Assembly (NCBI RefSeq): GCF_900105395.1
Contig: NZ_LT629775.1
Span: 1,426,001 to 1,490,000, forward strand
Direction of reading: 5' to 3'
Length of the DNA: 64,000 nt
From: Streptomyces sp. TLI_053
GTDB taxonomy: Bacteria > Actinomycetota > Actinomycetes > Streptomycetales > Streptomycetaceae
In this document: piece after piece, positions 32,906 to 41,669 of the stretch
How the letters are laid out: every line of letters begins with the position of its first letter
How positions within the stretch are numbered: the stretch's first letter is position 1
Made by a program: the position numbers and the translations under genes
The notes under the pieces: model-generated
What the model was told of the DNA's origin: nothing
The model's database searches: none
What the model saw: the letters and a program-made list of their open reading frames with translations, nothing else

Positions 32906-35035
32906 ATGCGCAGAACCGCGCCGCACCTCCCCCACGCCCTCCCCCGCCCTCTGGCCCGCAGCCTGGCCCGAGCGGTGCCCCGCACCCTGCTCGCACTGGC
33001 CCTCGCCTCCGCCGGACTCGGCACGCTCGCCCTCGGCCCCTCGGCGACCCCCGCCGCCGCCGTCGAGAACGGACAGGCCCTCACCCCGCCCATGGGCTGG
33101 AACTCCTGGAACACCCTCGGCACCGCCGTCACCCAGGAGCAGGTCCTCCAGACCATCGACTTCATGGCCTCCCGCGGTCTGGTCGCGGCCGGCTACAACA
33201 CGGTCACCATCGACGACGGGTGGTCGCTGGGCCACCGCGACGGCCAGAGCGCGGACTTCGCGAAGACCGCCGAGGGCGCCATGCAGCTGTACGACGCCAA
33301 CCGCAACCCGGTCAGCGGCACCGACGGAACCGGCTTCGACCTCACCAGCGGCCACCTGGTGCCCGACCCGGCGCGGTTCCCGGCCCACACCGTCAACGGC
33401 CGGACCCTCAACGGCATCGAGTACCTCTCCTGGTACGCGCACAGCAAGGGCATGAAGTTCGGCCTCTACGCCACCACCACCTACACCACCTGCCAGGGCC
33501 GCCCCGGCAGCCTGGGGCACGAGACCACCGACGCCACCGACTTCGTCTCCTGGGGTGTCGACTACGTCAAGTACGACGACTGCCCCTACGGGCCGAGGAT
33601 CGTCGGCCCCGACGGCCACGACTACTACACCCAGGGCATCGGCCGCGAGCTCACCCGGTCCGTCTACGCCCGGGTGCAGGACTTCCGCCGGGCGCTGGAC
33701 GCCGCCTCGGCGGCGCAGAACCGACCCAAGGTCACGCTCAGCGTGTCCGCCCAGCCGGTGCACTCCGGCGTGCCCTACCTGCTGGCCGCCGACGACCCGG
33801 CCCGCACCGACCCGGTGGTGGTCGCCGCCGGCACCCCCGAGCGCGAGGCACCCGGCTACGCGCCGACCGGCAAGTGGTGCGGCCAGGTCGCCAACCTGTG
33901 CCGGATCGGCGGCGACCGGGGCCCGGACCTGGACGGCGTGCTGTACAACGGCCAGTTGCGGACGGCGCTCGAGTACCCGGCCAACGTCCGCCCCGGCAGC
34001 TGGAACGACATGGACATGATGTTCGCGGGGTGGCTGAACCCCTACGGCATCTACGGCACCACCGACACCTGCGTCTGCCACAAGCCGATGACCGACGACG
34101 AGTCGCGCGCCGAGATGTCGATCCTCGCCATGATGGCCTCCCCGCTCATCAGCGGCGCCGACCTGCGCACCGCCGCCGACTCCCGGCACAGCTACCAGGG
34201 GTACACCTGGTCCACCGGCATCAGCGACTCCGCCCTCGCGGTCTACAAGAACGCCGACGTCATCGCGGTGGACCAGGACCGTCTCGCCGAGCCGGCCACC
34301 CTCGTCGGCCGCGCGCCGAACAACGCCACCGATCCGATCGTCCTGAAGCGCCAACTGGCCGACGGTGACACCGCGGTGCTGCTGATCAACCAGGACCCGT
34401 CCGGCTGGCGCTACGTCACGCCCACCCTCGCCGACCTCGGACTGACCGGCCCCGGCTACACCGCCAAGGACCTCTGGACCGGCGCCACCAACACCTTCAC
34501 CAGCACCGTCGGCGGCTGGGTCCCGGCCCACGGCGTCACCATGTACCGCCTCAGGGCCCTGCCCACCACCGTCCCGGCGGCGGTCGTCGGCGACGGCCGC
34601 TACCACGGCATCAGCGCCGGCGGCACCGGCGGACAGGTGCTGGAGATCCGCGGCATGTGCTCCGCGCCCGACGGGTCGACCACCGACATCAACACGTGGT
34701 GGGACTGGCACACCTCGGAGCAGTGGAAGTTCACCCCGAACCCCGACGGCACCGTCCGGATCACCGACAACTGCGACACCCCCACCCAGACCCACGGCAC
34801 CCTGACCGGCGGCGGCGGCAACGGCTCGCCCGCCTGGGTGCTCAACCGCTGGGACCCCAACAGCCCGAACCAGAAGTGGCGGGTCACCCAGAACGCCGCC
34901 ACCGGCGCGCTGACCATCACCAACGTCGCCAGCGGACTCGCCCTGGACGCCCCGCGGTCCGCCCCGACGTCCTCCGTGGAACTCAATCCGCCGAACCCGG
35001 CCGCGGCCGGCCAGGCCTGGACGCCGCTGAACTGA
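32906..35035 (+). CDS. Secreted GH27 glycosidase with C-terminal ricin-type lectin domain
   Basis: 709 residues. A long signal peptide ends near PAAAVEN. The GH27 barrel starts LTPPMGWNSWNT, has IDDGWS and the nucleophile segment DYVKYDDC (Asp224), and the acid/base region WNDMDM (366-371). An insert of about 90 residues (270-365) separates the two, longer than in simple alpha-galactosidases. An antiparallel beta domain follows, then a beta-trefoil (CBM13-like) region from about 565 to the end (repeated Q-x-W motifs: SEQWKF, NQKWRV, GQAWTP). GH27 contains alpha-galactosidases, beta-L-arabinopyranosidases and isomaltodextranases, and the altered active-site loop means specificity should not be assumed. 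GGAG lies 7 bases before the ATG. Confidence 0.93.
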   Translation: MRRTAPHLPHALPRPLARSLARAVPRTLLALALASAGLGTLALGPSATPAAAVENGQALTPPMGWNSWNTLGTAVTQEQVLQTIDFMASRGLVAAGYNTVTIDDGWSLGHRDGQSADFAKTAEGAMQLYDANRNPVSGTDGTGFDLTSGHLVPDPARFPAHTVNGRTLNGIEYLSWYAHSKGMKFGLYATTTYTTCQGRPGSLGHETTDATDFVSWGVDYVKYDDCPYGPRIVGPDGHDYYTQGIGRELTRSVYARVQDFRRALDAASAAQNRPKVTLSVSAQPVHSGVPYLLAADDPARTDPVVVAAGTPEREAPGYAPTGKWCGQVANLCRIGGDRGPDLDGVLYNGQLRTALEYPANVRPGSWNDMDMMFAGWLNPYGIYGTTDTCVCHKPMTDDESRAEMSILAMMASPLISGADLRTAADSRHSYQGYTWSTGISDSALAVYKNADVIAVDQDRLAEPATLVGRAPNNATDPIVLKRQLADGDTAVLLINQDPSGWRYVTPTLADLGLTGPGYTAKDLWTGATNTFTSTVGGWVPAHGVTMYRLRALPTTVPAAVVGDGRYHGISAGGTGGQVLEIRGMCSAPDGSTTDINTWWDWHTSEQWKFTPNPDGTVRITDNCDTPTQTHGTLTGGGGNGSPAWVLNRWDPNSPNQKWRVTQNAATGALTITNVASGLALDAPRSAPTSSVELNPPNPAAAGQAWTPLN

Positions 35036-35163
35036 GCGGACCGCTCCGCCACCCTGGACGCCCCGACCCCACCAGCCGGTCCGACCGGTCTGCCGCCCGG
35101 CTCCCCCGCCAGGCCGGCCGGTCCGTTTTCCCCGCCCAACTCCGATCCCCCGATGGAGGATTC

Positions 35164-37290
35164 GTGCGAACCCCCGACGCCCGACCGGCGCGCCGTGCCG
35201 CGTCCGCGCTCACCGCACTAGCCCTGTTCGCCGGCGGCGGCGCCGTGACGGTCGGGCTCCAGCTCGCCACCGCACCGTCGGCAGCGGCGCTCGACAACGG
35301 CCTCAACCTGACGCCGCAGATGGGCTTCAACAACTGGAACTCCACCTACTGCGGCGCCCAGTTCAACGAGGCGATGATCAAGGGCATCGCCGACATCTTC
35401 GTCTCCAAGGGCCTCAAGGCGGCCGGCTACCAGTACGTCAACCTCGACGACTGCTGGGCCCTGCCCCAGCGCGACGCGAGCGGCAACCTGGTGGCCGACC
35501 CGGTCCGCTTCCCGCACGGCATCAAGGCCCTCGCCGACTACGTGCACGGCAAGGGCCTGAAGTTCGGCATCTACTCCAGCGCCGGCGACCACACCTGCGA
35601 CGTCAAGGGCTTCCCGGGCGGGCTCGGCCACGAGCAGCAGGACGCAGACCTGTGGGCGTCCTGGGGCGTCGACTACCTCAAGTACGACAACTGCAACAAC
35701 AAGGGCGTCGACGCGCGGACCCGGTACAAGGCGATGGGCGACGCGCTGAAGAAGACCGGCCGCTCGATCCTCTACAGCATCTGCGAGTGGGGCAGCACCG
35801 GGCCGTGGAACTGGGCGCAGCCGGTCGGCAACTCGTGGCGCACCACCGGTGACATCAGCGACAACTGGCAGAGCATGATCTCCATCGCGCAGGCCAACCA
35901 GGGCCTGGCGAACTACGCCAAGCCCGGGGCGTTCAACGACCCGGACATGCTGGAGGTCGGCAACGGCGGCATGACCGGCACCGAGTACCGGACCCACTTC
36001 AGCCTCTGGGCGCAGATGGCGGCCCCGCTGATGATCGGCACCGACCTGCGGACCGCCGAGCCGGAGACCCTGGAGATCCTCACCAACACCGATGTGATCG
36101 CGGTGGACCAGGACCCGCTGGGCAAGCAGGGCGCCGTGGTCTCCCGGGAGAACGGGCTGGTGGTGATGAGCAAGCCGCTGGCGGACGGCAGCCGTTCGGT
36201 CACCCTCACCAACGAGGGTTCCTACGACGCCACCATCAGCACCACCGCGCAGGCGGTCGGGATCGGCGGTGCCGAGTCCTACAAGGTCAAGGACCTGTGG
36301 TCGAAGAAGAGCAGCACCGGCGACGGCACGATCAGCGCGGTCGTGCCCGGCCACGGCACGGCGATGTTCCGGGTCACCCCGAGCTCTCCGGTCTCCCCGC
36401 CCTCGGGCGTGACCCGGCTGAGCGATCTGCCGTTCACCGCCGTGTCCAACTTCTGGGGCCCGGTGGAGCGCGACCGCAGCAACGGCGACCACGTGGCCGG
36501 CGACGGCGGCACGATCACCATCCGCGGCGCCCAGTTCGCCAACGGCCTCGGGGTGCACGCCCCCAGTGAGATCGGCTTCCACCTCGGCGGGACCTGCCGC
36601 AACCTGGTCACCGACGTGGGCATCGACGACGACGCCTACGGCAACGGCTCGGTGGTGTTCCAGGTCTTCAAGGACGGGGTGAAGGCCGCCGACAGCGGAC
36701 CGGTCACCGGCCAGGACCAGGCCCGACGGCTGACCGCCGACCTCACCGGCGCGCAGGAGCTGAAGCTGGTCGTCACCGACGGCGGCGACGGCACTTCCTG
36801 GGACCACGCCGACTGGGCGAACGTCCGGGTCGCCTGCGGCGACGGCCCGGCCGCCGGGACGTACCAGGTCTCCGACCTCAACTGGTCGGCCGCGGGCAAC
36901 AGCTGGGGCCCGGTCGAGCGCGACATGAGCAACGGCGACAACCAGGCTCGGGACGGCGGCACCATCACCATCGGCGGCGCCACCTACGCCAAGGGCCTGG
37001 GCGTCAACGCCTTCAGCGAGATCGTCTACTACCTGGGCGGCGCCTGCTCCTCGATCAGCACCGATGTCGGGATCGACGCGGAGGCCCAGGGCCGCGGTTC
37101 GGTCTCCTTCGAGATCTACGCCGACGACACCAAGGTCGCCGACAGCGGGCGGGTCACCTCCGCGTCCGGCGTCAAGCACCTGACGGCGGCACTGGCCGGG
37201 GCCAACGAGCTGCGGCTCGTGGTGACGGACGGCGGCGACGGCACCAACAGCGACCACGCCGACTGGGCCGCTCCGGTGCTCACCTGCTGA
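35164..37290 (+). CDS. Secreted GH27 alpha-galactosidase with two NPCBM domains
   Basis: 708 residues. Signal peptide ends near APSAAALDNG. The canonical GH27 domain has TPQMGFNNWNST, LDDCWAL, the nucleophile in DYLKYDNC (Asp175), CEWGSTGPWNW and the acid/base segment FNDPDML (257-263). A C-terminal beta domain follows to about 410, then two tandem NPCBM (CBM51-like) domains (about 417-558 and 567-708), each with WGPVERD, DGGTITI and the GLGV(H/N)A motifs. It probably removes alpha-galactosyl residues from galactomannan or oligosaccharides outside the cell. GTG start; GGAGGA lies only 3 bases upstream. It follows the first GH27 gene by 128 bases and is probably co-transcribed. Confidence 0.95.
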   Translation: MRTPDARPARRAASALTALALFAGGGAVTVGLQLATAPSAAALDNGLNLTPQMGFNNWNSTYCGAQFNEAMIKGIADIFVSKGLKAAGYQYVNLDDCWALPQRDASGNLVADPVRFPHGIKALADYVHGKGLKFGIYSSAGDHTCDVKGFPGGLGHEQQDADLWASWGVDYLKYDNCNNKGVDARTRYKAMGDALKKTGRSILYSICEWGSTGPWNWAQPVGNSWRTTGDISDNWQSMISIAQANQGLANYAKPGAFNDPDMLEVGNGGMTGTEYRTHFSLWAQMAAPLMIGTDLRTAEPETLEILTNTDVIAVDQDPLGKQGAVVSRENGLVVMSKPLADGSRSVTLTNEGSYDATISTTAQAVGIGGAESYKVKDLWSKKSSTGDGTISAVVPGHGTAMFRVTPSSPVSPPSGVTRLSDLPFTAVSNFWGPVERDRSNGDHVAGDGGTITIRGAQFANGLGVHAPSEIGFHLGGTCRNLVTDVGIDDDAYGNGSVVFQVFKDGVKAADSGPVTGQDQARRLTADLTGAQELKLVVTDGGDGTSWDHADWANVRVACGDGPAAGTYQVSDLNWSAAGNSWGPVERDMSNGDNQARDGGTITIGGATYAKGLGVNAFSEIVYYLGGACSSISTDVGIDAEAQGRGSVSFEIYADDTKVADSGRVTSASGVKHLTAALAGANELRLVVTDGGDGTNSDHADWAAPVLTC

Positions 37291-37354
37291 TGCCCGTCCG
37301 TCGGTCCCGTCCGTGATGTGACGTTCCGTCGGTCGGTCGCCCGGCCGATCGATT

Positions 37355-37386
37355 CCCCGGCCGGCTGCGAACGCGGTCGGCCGGGG
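37355..37386. terminator. Hairpin between convergent genes
   Basis: CCCCGGCCG / CGGCCGGGG, perfect 9-bp arms with a 14-nt loop, between the second GH27 gene and the convergent minus-strand operon. Confidence 0.5.
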
Positions 37387-37459
37387 GCACGGCCGGGGCG
37401 CGGACACGGCCGAGGCGGGCGCGGTGCCGGAACCCCGGCGCCGCGCCCGTCCGGCGTCC

Positions 37460-38503
37460 TCAGACCCTGGTCACGTCGCGGGTCCCGGTGCCGGGCCGGA
37501 CGACGTAGATCCCGGACCCGGGCAGTGTCTCCCGGGAGTCCGCCCGGAGCTGGTCGACGCTGACGGCGGCGGGCCACCGGGTGCGCAGCTCGGACCAGCG
37601 CACCCCGGCGAGGTCGACCCCGGCGAGGTCGACCGAGGTGAGGTCCGCGGTGGTGAAGTCGTCCAGCACCTCGGCCAGGAACTCCAGGTCCAGGGTCTCC
37701 GGTTCGCCGAGTTCGAGCAGTTCGCCGACCTGCTCGACCAGTACCCGGGACAGGTACTGCACCTCCCGGACCGCTCGGGTGAGGTCCCCGCCGGCCACCG
37801 CGTACATGAACACCTCGCAGGCGCGCAGGAACTCGGCGATCGCCGGGTGGTCCGCCGTCCGCACCCGGTGGTCGATCGTGGTCACCATCTCCCGCACCAG
37901 GAGCTGACCGACCCGGCGTGCCCGGTCGATCTCCGGGTAGTGGGGTTCGAGCAGCGCCACGATCTCGTGGGCGCGGTCCCGCAGGTCCCAGGCGAGGGCG
38001 GCCCGCCGGTCGAGCTCCTGCGCGATGCCCCGGGCGACCCCCTGGGCGGCGAACACCGCCCGCTGCAGCGGCATCCCGTGGTACCGGCCGAATCCCAGGC
38101 CGTAGGTGAGGTCCTGGGCCAGCACCACGGTTCGGATCAGCAGGTCCGCGAGGATGGCCGAGGTGACCAGCGGGTGCCCGCGCAGCACCAGGCGCTGTTC
38201 CGGGCCGATCAGCTCGAACCGCTGGTGCATCAGGCCGACGTCGTAGAGGGGGGCGGCGGCTTCCTCGAACTCCGTCCGGGCCGTGCCGCGGGACAGCACG
38301 GACACCAGCCCGGCCTCGATGTCGAGCACGGCGTCCAGGCCCTCCGCCAGCTCCTTGTGACGGGCGCACAGCATCACCTCGCGCAGCCCGGCCGCCACGT
38401 CCAGATGGGCGTCGAGCCCGTGCAGGAAGGATTTCCGCAGTGCCGCCATCCGGTCCGAGACATCACGGGTGCGGCGCTCGGGAGAACCGCGCTCGGCCAT
38501 CAT
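37460..38503 (-). CDS. Helical protein encoded with the sigma factor, function unknown
   Basis: 347 mostly helical residues without signal peptide or membrane span. A run DLTSVDLAGVDLAGVRWSEL near the C terminus reads like three pentapeptide-type units, followed by TRWPAA, SRETLPGSGIYVVRPG. I recognise no family, although similar proteins are encoded beside sigma factors in actinomycetes. The start ATGATG overlaps the sigma-factor stop (A-TGA-TG), and GAGAGGGGG lies just upstream, so expression is translationally coupled. Candidate roles are regulator or effector of the sigma factor (inference from context only). Confidence 0.75.
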   Translation of the reverse strand: MMAERGSPERRTRDVSDRMAALRKSFLHGLDAHLDVAAGLREVMLCARHKELAEGLDAVLDIEAGLVSVLSRGTARTEFEEAAAPLYDVGLMHQRFELIGPEQRLVLRGHPLVTSAILADLLIRTVVLAQDLTYGLGFGRYHGMPLQRAVFAAQGVARGIAQELDRRAALAWDLRDRAHEIVALLEPHYPEIDRARRVGQLLVREMVTTIDHRVRTADHPAIAEFLRACEVFMYAVAGGDLTRAVREVQYLSRVLVEQVGELLELGEPETLDLEFLAEVLDDFTTADLTSVDLAGVDLAGVRWSELRTRWPAAVSVDQLRADSRETLPGSGIYVVRPGTGTRDVTRV

Positions 38504-39069
38504 TCCCCCTCTCGATCGGTCATTCTGCTGGAGACGGCCAGCCGCGCCTTGAACAGGCTGGCGCGGACCGCGGCGGGGCGCATGCCCAGTTCGGCGGCGA
38601 TCTCCGTCGGCGTGTAGCCGTCCAGCGTCCAGGCCAGGACCTGGCGCTGACGGGCCGGCAGGCCGCCCAGCAGCCGCAGGATCTCCTGCTCGCCCTCCCA
38701 CTCGGCGGCGTGCCCCGGGGCCGGCAGCAACGAGGTCGGTTCGAGGGCGAGTTCCTCGATGCTGTCCTCGACCTGGCTGAAGGCGCGCACGAGTTCGCGG
38801 GACGCGACTCTCCGGCACCAGGCCTCCGGGGACTGGATCCGGTCCCACCGCTCGTACGCCTTGACCATGGTGTCCTGGGCCAGGTCCGCGGCCAGCGCGG
38901 CCGGGGCTCCCTGCCACATCAGGAACGCCACCAGCCGGCGGAGGCAGGTGCGGTAGAAGTACGCGAACTCGCCGTGCCGGGTTCCGGTACCGCTGCCGTC
39001 GGCGGGGGCCGGAAGGTGGCCGAGGGACGCCGCCGACGCGGCCTCCCCCTCCGGGCCGGTCTCACTCAT
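38500..39069 (-). CDS. ECF-like sigma-70 family RNA polymerase sigma factor
   Basis: 189 residues with region 2 (FAYFYRTCLRRLVAFLMWQG, DLAQDTMVKAYERWDRIQSPEAWCRRVA) and region 4 (GLPARQRQVLAWTLDGYTPTEIAAELGMRPAAVRASLFKARLAV). This is the two-domain ECF layout, with a long flexible linker. A recognisable anti-sigma gene (zinc-finger or RskA type) is not adjacent. Instead a tiny membrane protein precedes it and a helical unknown protein follows, both with overlapping reading frames. ATG at 39069 overlaps the upstream stop by 8 bases. Confidence 0.92.
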   Translation of the reverse strand: MSETGPEGEAASAASLGHLPAPADGSGTGTRHGEFAYFYRTCLRRLVAFLMWQGAPAALAADLAQDTMVKAYERWDRIQSPEAWCRRVASRELVRAFSQVEDSIEELALEPTSLLPAPGHAAEWEGEQEILRLLGGLPARQRQVLAWTLDGYTPTEIAAELGMRPAAVRASLFKARLAVSSRMTDREGE

Positions 39070-39307
39070 GCGCGCCGCGACCCCGATCCTCGTGCGGCTC
39101 CGGCCGCACCGGCCGCTGCTGTCCGTCGTCCTCGGACCGGCGCGCGCGGACCGCGAGGACGACCACGACCGGGGGCGGCTGGGGCCGGTCCCGCCGGCGC
39201 GGCCGTAACTGCCCCACCAGGGTGACCAGGGCGCCCACCAACCCCAGTACACCCGCCACCACCGAGCCCGTCACGGGATCCACCAGCGCTCCTGTCGTCG
39301 TTGCCAC
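39062..39307 (-). CDS. Small single-span membrane protein upstream of sigma factor
   Basis: 81 residues: one hydrophobic helix (VTGSVVAGVLGLVGALVTLVGQL) followed by a basic Arg/Pro segment, a short hydrophobic stretch (VVVVLAV) and a charged tail. It could be a membrane partner of the sigma factor, although it lacks known anti-sigma motifs. GTG start without a strong ribosome-binding site. Its stop overlaps the sigma-factor start (ATGAGTGA), supporting co-translation. Confidence 0.6.
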   Translation of the reverse strand: MATTTGALVDPVTGSVVAGVLGLVGALVTLVGQLRPRRRDRPQPPPVVVVLAVRARRSEDDGQQRPVRPEPHEDRGRGAHE

Positions 39308-39386
39308 ACTTCCACGACCAGGAGGGCCGCCGGGGCGCCCGCGTTAACCGGTCCGGGGATTCTGTTACAGAGCGCCCGGAGCGGGC

Positions 39387-39419
39387 GGGACCCCCGTGCC
39401 GGTGCGGCACGGGGGTCCC
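39387..39419. terminator. Terminator after the CBS-domain gene
   Basis: Perfect 14-bp inverted repeat GGGACCCCCGTGCC / GGCACGGGGGTCCC with a 5-nt loop. Confidence 0.85.
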
Positions 39420-39471
39420 GGGGGACTTCGCGGTGGGCGGCGACGGCGGGCCTCCGCGGTGGACGGCGGTG

Positions 39472-39576
39472 TCACCGGCGGTGGCCGGCGGCCGTGGCGT
39501 CACCGGCAGTGGTCACCGGCCGTGGCGTCACCGGCAGTGGTCACCGGCAGTGGTCACCGGCCGTGGCGTCACCGGG
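39472..39576 (-). repeat. 13/15-bp tandem array reiterating the CBS gene stop context
   Basis: On the coding strand the sequence CCGGTGA occurs seven times. The first contains the natural stop, and spacing is 13 or 15 bases (one 28). Units alternate CCGGTGACGCCACGG and CCGGTGACCACTG. Confidence 0.9.
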
Positions 39577-40003
39577 TCATGTAGACGCTGTCCATGAAGT
39601 CGACGATCTGCTGGTCCGTCAGCCGCTGGCCCTCGCGGTGGCCCATCGCGAGGTCGGCCTCGCTGATCATGCCGACCAGCCGGTCGCCGTCGATGACCGG
39701 GATGCGGCGGATCTGGTGCTGCTCCATCTTGTGCAGCACCGCGTCCATGCTGTCGTCCGCGTGGACGCAGTGCAGGTGGCCGGCCAGCTCCATGGCCTTC
39801 ATCGCCGCCGGGTCCCGCCCCTCGGCGATGCACCGGACGATGATGTCGCGGTCGGTGATGATGCCCTTGAGCTTCTGGTCCGCGCCGCAGATCGGGAGGG
39901 CGCCGACGTTCATGTCGCGCATCATCCTGGCGGCATCGGCGAGGCTCTGGTCGGCGGCGACGCACTGGGCGCCGGCGTGCATGATGTCTCGGGCAGTAGT
40001 CAC
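39569..40003 (-). CDS. Two-CBS-domain protein
   Basis: 144 residues forming one Bateman module: TARDIMHAGAQCVAADQSLADAARMMRDMNVGALPIC / GIITDRDI and VHADDSMDAVLHKMEQHQIRRIPVIDGDRLVGMISEADLA. CBS pairs bind adenosyl ligands and report energy state. Stand-alone small CBS proteins of this type are common in actinomycetes and are often hypoxia- or stress-linked. GTG start with GAGGAGG upstream. The stop codon is the first unit of a repeat array. Confidence 0.93.
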   Translation of the reverse strand: MTTARDIMHAGAQCVAADQSLADAARMMRDMNVGALPICGADQKLKGIITDRDIIVRCIAEGRDPAAMKAMELAGHLHCVHADDSMDAVLHKMEQHQIRRIPVIDGDRLVGMISEADLAMGHREGQRLTDQQIVDFMDSVYMTR

Positions 40004-40218
40004 GGGGACTCCTCCTCAGGCGTCTCCCCCGAGCACCGGGTGTTCCGGTGCGCCCACCCTACGCACGGGTGCCGGGGGTCCGCGAGCGCATCCGGGGCGG
40101 CCGTTGCCGAGTGTGGCCGGGAGGCCGTCACCGGGCACGGCGGGGAGGCGGTCGCCGGGCACGGCAGGGCGGCGGTCGCCGGGCGTCGCCGGGGCTCCGG
40201 CGGGACGATACTGGGGGC

Positions 40219-41157
40219 GTGACGGAGGAGTTCACCGGAGCGCCCGGTCCGGTACGGGCGGCGGACCGGACAGCGGTGACAGCCGCCCCCGACCCGGTCG
40301 ACGAGGCGGTCCGGGCACGGCCCGCGACCGCTCTGCGCCCCTATGTGGCCTGGTACTCGGGCTACCGCCAACGGGGTCTGCCGCCCGCCCTGCACCGGGG
40401 CCTGCCGTCCCCGTACCTGACCTTCATCGTGACCCTGGACGAACCGCTCACCATGGCGGGCCACCCCGACCCGGCACAGCCGCCCGGCAGCTTCGCCACC
40501 CTGCTCGGCGGGCTGCACACGGCCCCGGCGCTGATCAGCCACGACGGCCGGCAGTCCGGCATCCAGGTCGCCGTCCACCCGCTGGCGGCGCGGGCACTGT
40601 TCGGGCTGCCGGCCGGGGAGCTCGCCGAGCTGGACGTCCCTGCGGAGGCGGTGCTCGGCGCGGTCGCCGAGCGGCTCCAGGAGGCCGTGCGGGAGGCCCG
40701 GACCTGGCCGGAGCGGTTCGCGGCGCTCGACGGCGCGCTGCTGCGTCTCGCGCACCCCTCCGGCCGGGTGCAGCCCGAGGTGCTGCGCGCCTGGGACGCG
40801 CTGCGGCGCAGCGGTGGGGCGCTGCCGGTGGCCGCGCTCGCCCAGGAGACCGGCTGGAGCGGCCGCCATCTGCTGGACCGGTTCCGCCGCGAGACCGGGC
40901 TCACTCCGAAGGCCGCCGCGCGGGTGATCCGGTTCGACCGGGCCCGGCGGCTGTTGGCCGCGCCCGGTCCGGCGCCACGGCTGGCGGAGCTCGCGGTGCG
41001 CTGCGGGTACTTCGACCAGGCTCATCTGGCCCGGGAGTTCCGTGCGCTCGCGGGGTGCGCGCCGACGGTCTGGCTCGCCGAGGAGGGGCCGGACGCGGCG
41101 AGGTTCCGAAACGTCCAAGGCGGGGCGGCCGGGCCCGGGCCAGAGTGGGAGGCATGA
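40219..41157 (+). CDS. AraC-family transcriptional regulator
   Basis: 312 residues. An N-terminal domain has RPYVAWYSGYRQRGLPPALHRGLPSPYLTFIV and FATLLGGLHTAPALISHDGRQSGIQVAVHPLAARALFG, typical of the DUF6597/AraC subset. The C-terminal double HTH has ALPVAALAQETGWSGRHLLDRFRRETGLTPKAAARVIRFDRARRLL and LAVRCGYFDQAHLAREFRALAG. GTG start after a GGGGG stretch. The stop overlaps an ATG (ATGA), and a VOC-family gene follows, an arrangement often seen in small detoxification or signalling pairs. Confidence 0.93.
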   Translation: MTEEFTGAPGPVRAADRTAVTAAPDPVDEAVRARPATALRPYVAWYSGYRQRGLPPALHRGLPSPYLTFIVTLDEPLTMAGHPDPAQPPGSFATLLGGLHTAPALISHDGRQSGIQVAVHPLAARALFGLPAGELAELDVPAEAVLGAVAERLQEAVREARTWPERFAALDGALLRLAHPSGRVQPEVLRAWDALRRSGGALPVAALAQETGWSGRHLLDRFRRETGLTPKAAARVIRFDRARRLLAAPGPAPRLAELAVRCGYFDQAHLAREFRALAGCAPTVWLAEEGPDAARFRNVQGGAAGPGPEWEA

Positions 41158-41210
41158 CGGCGGACCGGCCCCATCCGGGCGGGTCGCCCCGAACCGAGGA
41201 GGTACCGGCC

Positions 41211-41666
41211 ATGGACACCGACGGCGCGAACAGCGGTGGCACCGGCGCGGGGACGGCACCCGCCCCGCAGGTCTGGCCCAGTCTGCGGGCCCGCGACGCC
41301 CGGGCGCTGATCCGCTTCCTGGTGGAGGCCTTCGGCTTCGAGGAGGTCGTCGCCTACGGCGAGGGCGAGTTCGTGGCCCATGCCGAACTGGCGTGGCCGG
41401 AGGGCGGCGGGATCATGCTGGGCTCCGACCGGCCGGCCCCCGAGGACGGCGAGCCCTGGCCCGGCGGCCCCGGGACCTTCTCCGCCTACGTGGTCACGGC
41501 GGACCCGGACGCCCTGCACACGCGGGCGGCCGCCGCCGGGGCCCGGATCACCACCGCGCCGTACGACACCGACTACGGCTCGCGCGACTTCGCCGCCGCC
41601 GACCCGGAGGGCAACCACTGGTACTTCGGCAGCTACCCGGGTGCTCCGCGCCCCTCGGCGGGCTGA
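41211..41666 (+). CDS. VOC (glyoxalase/bleomycin-resistance) family protein
   Basis: 151 residues with the VOC pattern: PSLRARDARALIRFLVEAFGFEEVVAYG, AHAELAWPEGGGIMLGS, DALHTRAAAAGARITTAPYDTDYGSRDFAAADPEGNHWYFG. The paired beta-alpha-beta modules and the GSRDF...DPEGN motif are characteristic. Metal-site residues are His/Glu-type but the substrate is unknown. I chose the ATG at 41211 because GAGGAGG precedes it. An ATG at 41154 overlapping the AraC stop is an alternative and would add 19 residues. Confidence 0.9.
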   Translation: MDTDGANSGGTGAGTAPAPQVWPSLRARDARALIRFLVEAFGFEEVVAYGEGEFVAHAELAWPEGGGIMLGSDRPAPEDGEPWPGGPGTFSAYVVTADPDALHTRAAAAGARITTAPYDTDYGSRDFAAADPEGNHWYFGSYPGAPRPSAG

Positions 41667-41669
41667 GCG

